This document shows, in pieces, positions 7,277 to 13,000 of a stretch of 13,000 bases of DNA (position 1 is its first letter; every line of letters begins with the position of its first letter). The stretch covers positions 1 to 13,000 of the forward strand of contig CAMZKS010000128.1 in NCBI GenBank assembly GCA_947311285.1. The letters are read 5' to 3'. A program made the translations under genes and the position numbers. The notes under the pieces were generated by a model. The model saw only the letters and a program-made list of their open reading frames with translations. It searched no databases and was not told the DNA's origin. This DNA is from an uncultured bacterium (GTDB lineage Bacteria; Patescibacteriota; Gracilibacteria; UBA4473).

Positions 7277-7564
7277 ATGGGCATAAAAGACGGTCGAATT
7301 CGAAAAAACGTATTAATCGGCGCCACGGTTCAAGTGGTTTTAAAAATAGATCAATCAAGCAGCAAGCTCACGAAAGGAGTGGTCGCGGAAATATTGACGC
7401 CGACAGCCAAGCACCCACACGGCATTAAAGTTCGCCTTAATAGCGGACAAATTGGCCGAGTACGTAAAATTTTATCCGCAAAAAAAAGAACTGGTGGTCC
7501 AGTAGAGGACGCACCAATTATGCCAAAAATAAAGTTAATGCCTTGGGAGTCGTACGATGACTAA
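7277..7564 (+). CDS. ywbE: YwbE family protein (DUF2196)
   Basis: Small conserved bacterial protein of unknown function. Residues 1-62 carry the family pattern: an N-terminal IKDGRIRKN-like stretch, VQVVLKIDQSSSKLTKGVV, then AEILTPTAKHPHGIKVRLNSGQIGRV. It looks like a small beta-rich domain reminiscent of KOW or hypervariable-loop nucleic-acid-binding folds, but no activity is established. At 95 residues it is longer than the roughly 60-70 residue members I know, the excess being a basic then acidic tail (RTGGPVEDAP to the terminal YDD). The ATG at 7277 is the only possible start, since an in-frame TAA lies at 7268-7270. There is no Shine-Dalgarno. It is monocistronic, and its end is 23 bp from the convergent fghA stop with no hairpin between them. 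Confidence 0.85.
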   Translation: MGIKDGRIRKNVLIGATVQVVLKIDQSSSKLTKGVVAEILTPTAKHPHGIKVRLNSGQIGRVRKILSAKKRTGGPVEDAPIMPKIKLMPWESYDD

Positions 7565-7587
7565 GCGTCTCAAACTTTAAACCTAAT

Positions 7588-9541
<1,954 letters not shown>

Positions 9542-9610
9542 TTAATAATTCAGAGAAAGTATAGTTATTTTCAAAAAAAGCACTCTTTAAATAAAAGGGA
9601 TAAATTTATT

Positions 9611-11719
9611 TCAACTACTGGGAACGGCCTTCATCGAAAGTTGAATTTTCCCGTTATCCATCGACAACACTTTCACCCTCACCCGTTGCCCTACTTCCAA
9701 TTCTTCGGCCGGATTGGCTATAAATTTGTTAGCTATTTGCGAAACATGCAGCAAGCCGTCATTTTTAAGCCCAATATCAACAAACGCTCCAAACGCCACC
9801 ACATTGCGCACTACCCCAGCCACAACTGAACCTTCGATTATGGAGTTCGGATCGATTTTTTCTTGCGCTTTTCGATGCGAAGAATGAATCCGCATATCTT
9901 TCCCAATTTTATCATAAGCTTCAGCTATGAACTCAAGAGTTAGAGCCGTCACTTCAACATAAAGCTTTCTCATTTCGGCTTGATGCGTGTTAAAAACGTC
10001 TTCTACCAAACCTTCGTTTTGGTGCTGTAAATAATACCGGGCTACTTCATACTGATTTGGGTGAATATCGGTATTATCCAATACTTCAGAACTTTCTGGT
10101 ACGCGCAAAAACCCAATCGATTGCTCATAAACTTTAGCCGACAGCACTTTTTTAAGAGCGGCTCGTGAGGCATAAGGGCGATACTTAAATATCTTTTTCG
10201 CAGCCCGTTTATCAATCCCCGCAATATGATTAAGCACATAACTTGAAGCGGTATTTACATTAATCCCCACTTTATTAACCACATCTTCCACCGTGTAACC
10301 CAGTCGTTCTTCCAGTTTTTTAACCGGCATATCATGCTGATACATCCCAACACCAATCGCCTCCACTGGAACTTTCACCAACTCTGATAACGGATCAATA
10401 TACCGACGCCCAATAGAAATCGTCCCTCGATCTAAACTATCGAGTTCCGGAAACTCTTCTTGAGCGATTTTAGAAGCCGAATAAACCGAAGCACCAGACT
10501 CATTCACAATATAAACTTGAATCTTGGTAACGTTTTGAATCAAGTCTAATGTTGCATCCGTTCCCGCTCCATTGCCTAGCACAATTGTCTCTACTTGATA
10601 CTTATTTATAAGGGTTTCAAGGGTCGCTTCAGCCTTGGCCGCTTGATGCAAAAAGATTTTATCAAAATGAACCGGAGTCCCCAGTGCGTCCAAAATCACC
10701 ACCTTGCATCCAGCCCTGTACCCAGGATCAATCGCTAAAATAATTTGACCATACTCTGGACGAGTCATCAACAACCCCTCCAAATTAGAACGAAAAGAGG
10801 CAATAGCGTCATCTTCAGCCGTTTCTGATAGATCTGTTCTGATTTCATTTTCAAGTGATTTAAACAGCGTCGTGTAACCGTCTTTAAAAGCCGACAAAAG
10901 CAGCTCTGTCCCCTCGCCTTGATATTTTATATCTCGAAAATATTTCTGCTGCGTTAAACGCTCCATCACTTCAGTCTTGTCGATTTTAACATTTAGTATC
11001 CCTAATTGTTCCCCTCGGTTAAGGGCTAATATTTGGTAAGGTTTCAAGGCTTTAAAGCTTTTGTTAAAATCAGCGTAAAGTTCAAACTTAGAGATTTGTT
11101 TGGCGTCTTTTTCTTTTAGTTTTTCCAGCATTTTTTCCGACTTCTTTTTAGAAGTCACTCGTGAATCATTAAGCGTTTCCCGCTTCAGGAACGACCGAAG
11201 TTTTGGCTCCGACGAAACCTCTGCCGCAATAATACATTGAGCGCCTTCCAAAACTTCTTCTAACGAATGTTCATTTAAAAGAGCCCCAAACTCATTTTTA
11301 ATACTCGCTTCCTCGTCGCCTTGTTTAATTTTTTCGGATACTAGCCCAAACCCTTTCTCAATCGCCATCATCGCCTTGGTTTTCTTTTTAAGCCGGTAAG
11401 GTTTATAAATTTCCTCCACTTCTTTAAGGGTTTGGCAGTTCTTGATTTTCGCCAGCAAATCATCACTCAATTTTTCTTGTTCCCTGATCCCGTTAATTGC
11501 TGTTTGTTTCGCTTTATACAAACTCTCTCGTTTAGACTTTTGTGCCAGAATTTCCCGAATATCTTCTTCGTCCAAGTTTCCGGTTCGTTCTTTTCGGTAC
11601 CGGGCAATAAAGGGGACTGTATCTCCTTCTTCAGTCATCGCTAAAATTACTTCTACTTGAAAAGGTTTAAGCGATAACACGTAGGATATTTCTTTAATAT
11701 AATTAGGTTCTGGCAACAT
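9611..11719 (-). CDS. tex: Tex-family RNA-binding transcription accessory protein
   Basis: Nucleic-acid-binding protein related to the core of eukaryotic Spt6; role in transcription and stress or toxin expression is known only in outline. The 702-residue product has the full Tex order: N-terminal helical region (about 1-320) with PFIARYRKERTG near the start, a YqgF-like RNase H fold beginning at AIDPGYRAGCKV (about 326), the conserved VGMYQHDMP, a helix-hairpin-helix region around VGINVNTASSYVLNHIAGID (about 481-505), and a C-terminal S1 domain (about 629-698) with VRNVVAFGAFVDIG and DGLLHVSQIA. The start ATG has no Shine-Dalgarno. It is 78 bp upstream of frmA on the same strand, so read-through is possible though no functional link is known, and 108 bp downstream of the coiled-coil gene. 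Confidence 0.97.
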   Translation of the reverse strand: MLPEPNYIKEISYVLSLKPFQVEVILAMTEEGDTVPFIARYRKERTGNLDEEDIREILAQKSKRESLYKAKQTAINGIREQEKLSDDLLAKIKNCQTLKEVEEIYKPYRLKKKTKAMMAIEKGFGLVSEKIKQGDEEASIKNEFGALLNEHSLEEVLEGAQCIIAAEVSSEPKLRSFLKRETLNDSRVTSKKKSEKMLEKLKEKDAKQISKFELYADFNKSFKALKPYQILALNRGEQLGILNVKIDKTEVMERLTQQKYFRDIKYQGEGTELLLSAFKDGYTTLFKSLENEIRTDLSETAEDDAIASFRSNLEGLLMTRPEYGQIILAIDPGYRAGCKVVILDALGTPVHFDKIFLHQAAKAEATLETLINKYQVETIVLGNGAGTDATLDLIQNVTKIQVYIVNESGASVYSASKIAQEEFPELDSLDRGTISIGRRYIDPLSELVKVPVEAIGVGMYQHDMPVKKLEERLGYTVEDVVNKVGINVNTASSYVLNHIAGIDKRAAKKIFKYRPYASRAALKKVLSAKVYEQSIGFLRVPESSEVLDNTDIHPNQYEVARYYLQHQNEGLVEDVFNTHQAEMRKLYVEVTALTLEFIAEAYDKIGKDMRIHSSHRKAQEKIDPNSIIEGSVVAGVVRNVVAFGAFVDIGLKNDGLLHVSQIANKFIANPAEELEVGQRVRVKVLSMDNGKIQLSMKAVPSS

Positions 11720-11827
11720 GTTTTGATATTTAGATTCGTCAAGGAGAGTGTAGGACTAAACCGACGAGATACTAAAAAAAACTTCCCATATTTTAGTTCA
11801 AAACTATTTTTATATTTTTTCTATAAA

Positions 11828-12748
11828 TTAACTGGCTCTTGAACGTGATTGAACGCTCCTTTTTGAAGCTTTCAATGCTTTTTCTTTCGCTTTTTTAACG
11901 GCAAGGATTTTAGCCGCTCGCTCCTGCTCTAACTTCGCATACTGTAAGTCTAAAAGTTTTTTTTGTTCGGCCCGTTTTCGTTGCTGATCCAATAATCGTT
12001 GTTGTTCAAGTAACTTCTCTGCCTCTTTTTTTACTTGTTCTTTTTTTAATTCATTCTGACGAGCCAGTTCTTCGGCTCTTTTTATGTCCGCTATTTTATT
12101 TCGATCTTGCTCAAGTTTTTTTTGTAGCAAAGCCGCTTGGGCCTTCTCTTGTCTTTCTTTTTTTTGCATAGTCACAGCCCTTTGTTCTTCTTCGATTTTT
12201 TGTCGTGCCACTTCCAATTGTTTCTTAGCCGCTAACGCTGCAACTTTTTTTTGTGCAGCAATTCTCTGTTCTTCTTCAATTTTTTGTCTAAGTTTTTTAT
12301 ATCGCATAACTTCAAGTGCTTTCTCTTCTTCTTGCTTTTTAAAAGTTGAAAAATCCAGAGGTAAAGCCGAAAGCCCTTCTAATTCTAAAATTTTTCCAGA
12401 CTGGGCATTAAATGCAATCTTTTTTTGTTTCCCCTCTTTTTGTAAAACTACAAATAAAGCTGGCTGAAAATTTTTTCCTCCATACCAAGAATAGAGTGGT
12501 TTTGCCTCAAGCTTTCTCCTTGCAAACTGCTCTATTTCATCCTTAGCTAAAATATTTGAGATGAGACCTTTCTCAATCAATATTTTTCCTAGAGATTCCT
12601 GAAAGAGCAAAATAGCCCCTATTAAAAATGTTATCAAAAACAAACTAATATTTTTTACCCAACAAGTTCTTTCTTTTGGGTGAGTAAAGAAAAACACAAA
12701 GAAAAAAAATAACACTACACCAAAACCGATAAATAGCCTGCTTATCAT
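11828..12748 (-). CDS. Two-TM, PepSY-like, long coiled-coil membrane protein
   Basis: I do not recognise a named gene. The 306-residue product starts with two hydrophobic helices, residues 5-22 (a very Phe-rich run) and about 33-50, separated by a charged loop with Cys29. Residues 62-126 look like a PepSY-type domain: a helix DEIEQFARRKLEAKP, then strands PALFVVLQKEG and KKIAFNAQSGKILELEG with the family's typical 'NAQSG' turn. From about 136 to 300 follows an uninterrupted Glu/Lys/Gln/Arg/Ala-rich coiled coil, TolA-like in composition, ending in a basic Ser/Arg tail. It contains a 28-residue periodic repeat of RQKIEEEQR. Its start is 15 bp after the stop of a ferredoxin reductase-like gene on the same strand, which suggests an operon and a membrane redox context. 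No Shine-Dalgarno is seen. The PepSY call is by eye only; the coiled coil gives no function. Confidence 0.6.
   Translation of the reverse strand: MISRLFIGFGVVLFFFFVFFFTHPKERTCWVKNISLFLITFLIGAILLFQESLGKILIEKGLISNILAKDEIEQFARRKLEAKPLYSWYGGKNFQPALFVVLQKEGKQKKIAFNAQSGKILELEGLSALPLDFSTFKKQEEEKALEVMRYKKLRQKIEEEQRIAAQKKVAALAAKKQLEVARQKIEEEQRAVTMQKKERQEKAQAALLQKKLEQDRNKIADIKRAEELARQNELKKEQVKKEAEKLLEQQRLLDQQRKRAEQKKLLDLQYAKLEQERAAKILAVKKAKEKALKASKRSVQSRSRAS
12179..12289 (-). repeat. Internal coding repeat in the coiled-coil gene
   Basis: The 27-nt blocks 12179-12205 and 12263-12289 agree at 23 of 27 bases and both encode RQKIEEEQR. They are 84 nt apart, equal to 28 codons or four heptads, so the repeat keeps the coiled-coil register. 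It most likely arose by in-frame duplication within the gene. Confidence 0.7.
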
Positions 12749-12763
12749 GTTAAATTTAGATTT

Positions 12764-13000
12764 TTAAGAAAATTGCTCGAAAAACACTTTATTGTCCGGA
12801 ACCCTTTTTTCTTTCAAAATTACTCGAACCGAATCAACCATCTTAGGGTTCCCACAGATATAAAACTCTGCTTCTTTAGGAAATTCACTCCTAATAATAT
12901 GATCTGTTACCCGCCCCTTCTCTCCTTTCCAATTTTTAGAAGGTCTAGAAAGGGAGTAAGATAAAAATAAACCTTGGATATTTTTCAGTTCTTCCCATAA
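12764..13000 (-). CDS. FNR-type FAD/NAD(P)H oxidoreductase, C-terminal fragment
   Basis: Only the last 78 codons are in the window; the frame is open to position 13000 and the gene continues beyond it. The segment contains the diagnostic NAD(P)-domain motif YICGNPKMVDSVR (EFYICGNPKMV), then VILKEKRVPDNKVFFEQF and a stop, as at the C-terminus of ferredoxin-NAD(P)H reductases and the reductase subunits of NqrF-like or oxygenase systems. The upstream piece LFLSYSLSRPSKNWKGEKGRVTDH fits the strand and loop preceding that motif (SYSLSRP resembles the common 'xxSRP' substrate-specificity turn). Family members transfer electrons between NAD(P)H, FAD and a ferredoxin or [2Fe-2S] centre. The N-terminal domains that would decide the subtype are missing. 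It lies 15 bp upstream of the PepSY/coiled-coil gene on the same strand, probably one operon. Confidence 0.75.
   Translation of the reverse strand, partial: LWEELKNIQGLFLSYSLSRPSKNWKGEKGRVTDHIIRSEFPKEAEFYICGNPKMVDSVRVILKEKRVPDNKVFFEQFS

Noticed and set aside
7240..7428. 62-codon open frame overlapping ywbE in another frame
   Set aside because: The ywbE frame matches a known family; this product is a low-complexity Arg/Ser/His-rich sequence typical of an out-of-frame reading.
9559..9564. TATACT as the -10 box of a frmA promoter
   Set aside because: Good -10 match 26 nt before the ATG, but no acceptable -35 at 16-18 nt; mentioned under frmA only.
11774..11820. Possible terminator after the coiled-coil gene (T8 on the minus strand)
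   Set aside because: The T-tract is real but the AT-rich sequence before it forms at best a 5-bp stem, so I cannot support a terminator.
12179..12289. Tandem repeat as a mobile or CRISPR-like array
   Set aside because: Only two imperfect copies, in frame and in coiled-coil register; explained by the encoded heptads.
12084..12467. 127-codon plus-strand open frame opposite the coiled-coil gene
   Set aside because: Its Ser/Cys/Phe-rich composition is the antisense image of the Glu/Lys/Gln-rich coiled coil; no domain or start signal.
12773..12964. 63-codon plus-strand open frame opposite the reductase fragment
   Set aside because: The minus strand encodes the clear YICGNPKMV reductase motif across the same bases.

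Overview
This 13 kb window is bacterial chromosome, AT-rich by eye, densely packed and mostly made of recognisable housekeeping genes. UGA is used as a stop (gpmI, tex) and no gene carries an in-frame UGA, so the standard bacterial code (table 11) fits. Almost no start codon has a Shine-Dalgarno sequence; pyrH is the exception. A PilX/GspK-like prepilin-type protein, a YwbE-family protein, sparse Shine-Dalgarno sites and very tight packing together resemble some Candidate Phyla Radiation relatives (for example Peregrinibacteria-like bacteria). That placement is a weak inference, since no rRNA or marker set lies in the window.

Layout. Positions 32-1546 (-) encode phosphoglycerate mutase GpmI. 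Divergent from it, 1611-2756 (+) encodes a secreted or membrane-anchored pilin-like protein. It runs tail-to-tail, with 3 bp between stops, into pyrH (2760-3491, -), UMP kinase. A 182 bp divergent spacer leads to a DEAD-box RNA helicase with a DbpA-type RNA-binding domain (3674-5434, +). Two tandem hairpins follow, the second a strong bidirectional terminator shared with the convergent SulP anion transporter gene (5542-7098, -). After a 178 bp divergent spacer comes a ywbE-family gene (7277-7564, +). It converges on a two-gene glutathione-dependent formaldehyde detoxification unit read on the minus strand: frmA/adhC (8411-9532) and, overlapping it by 11 nt, fghA (7588-8421). Upstream, also on the minus strand, are tex (9611-11719), a two-helix membrane protein with a PepSY-like domain and a long coiled coil (11828-12748), and the C-terminal end of a ferredoxin-NAD(P)H reductase-type flavoprotein cut by the window edge (12764-13000).

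How they work together. FrmA and FghA catalyse consecutive steps that oxidise S-hydroxymethylglutathione to formate and glutathione. GpmI (glycolysis), PyrH (pyrimidine nucleotides), the helicase and Tex (RNA metabolism and transcription) are core functions with no evident link between them. The least explained part is the right edge, where an FNR-type reductase and a PepSY/coiled-coil membrane protein lie 15 bp apart and probably form an operon that continues beyond 13000. I saw no mobile element, CRISPR array, tRNA or rRNA, and I did not find a clearly new system; the best candidates for a second look are the reductase/coiled-coil pair and the pilin-like protein.
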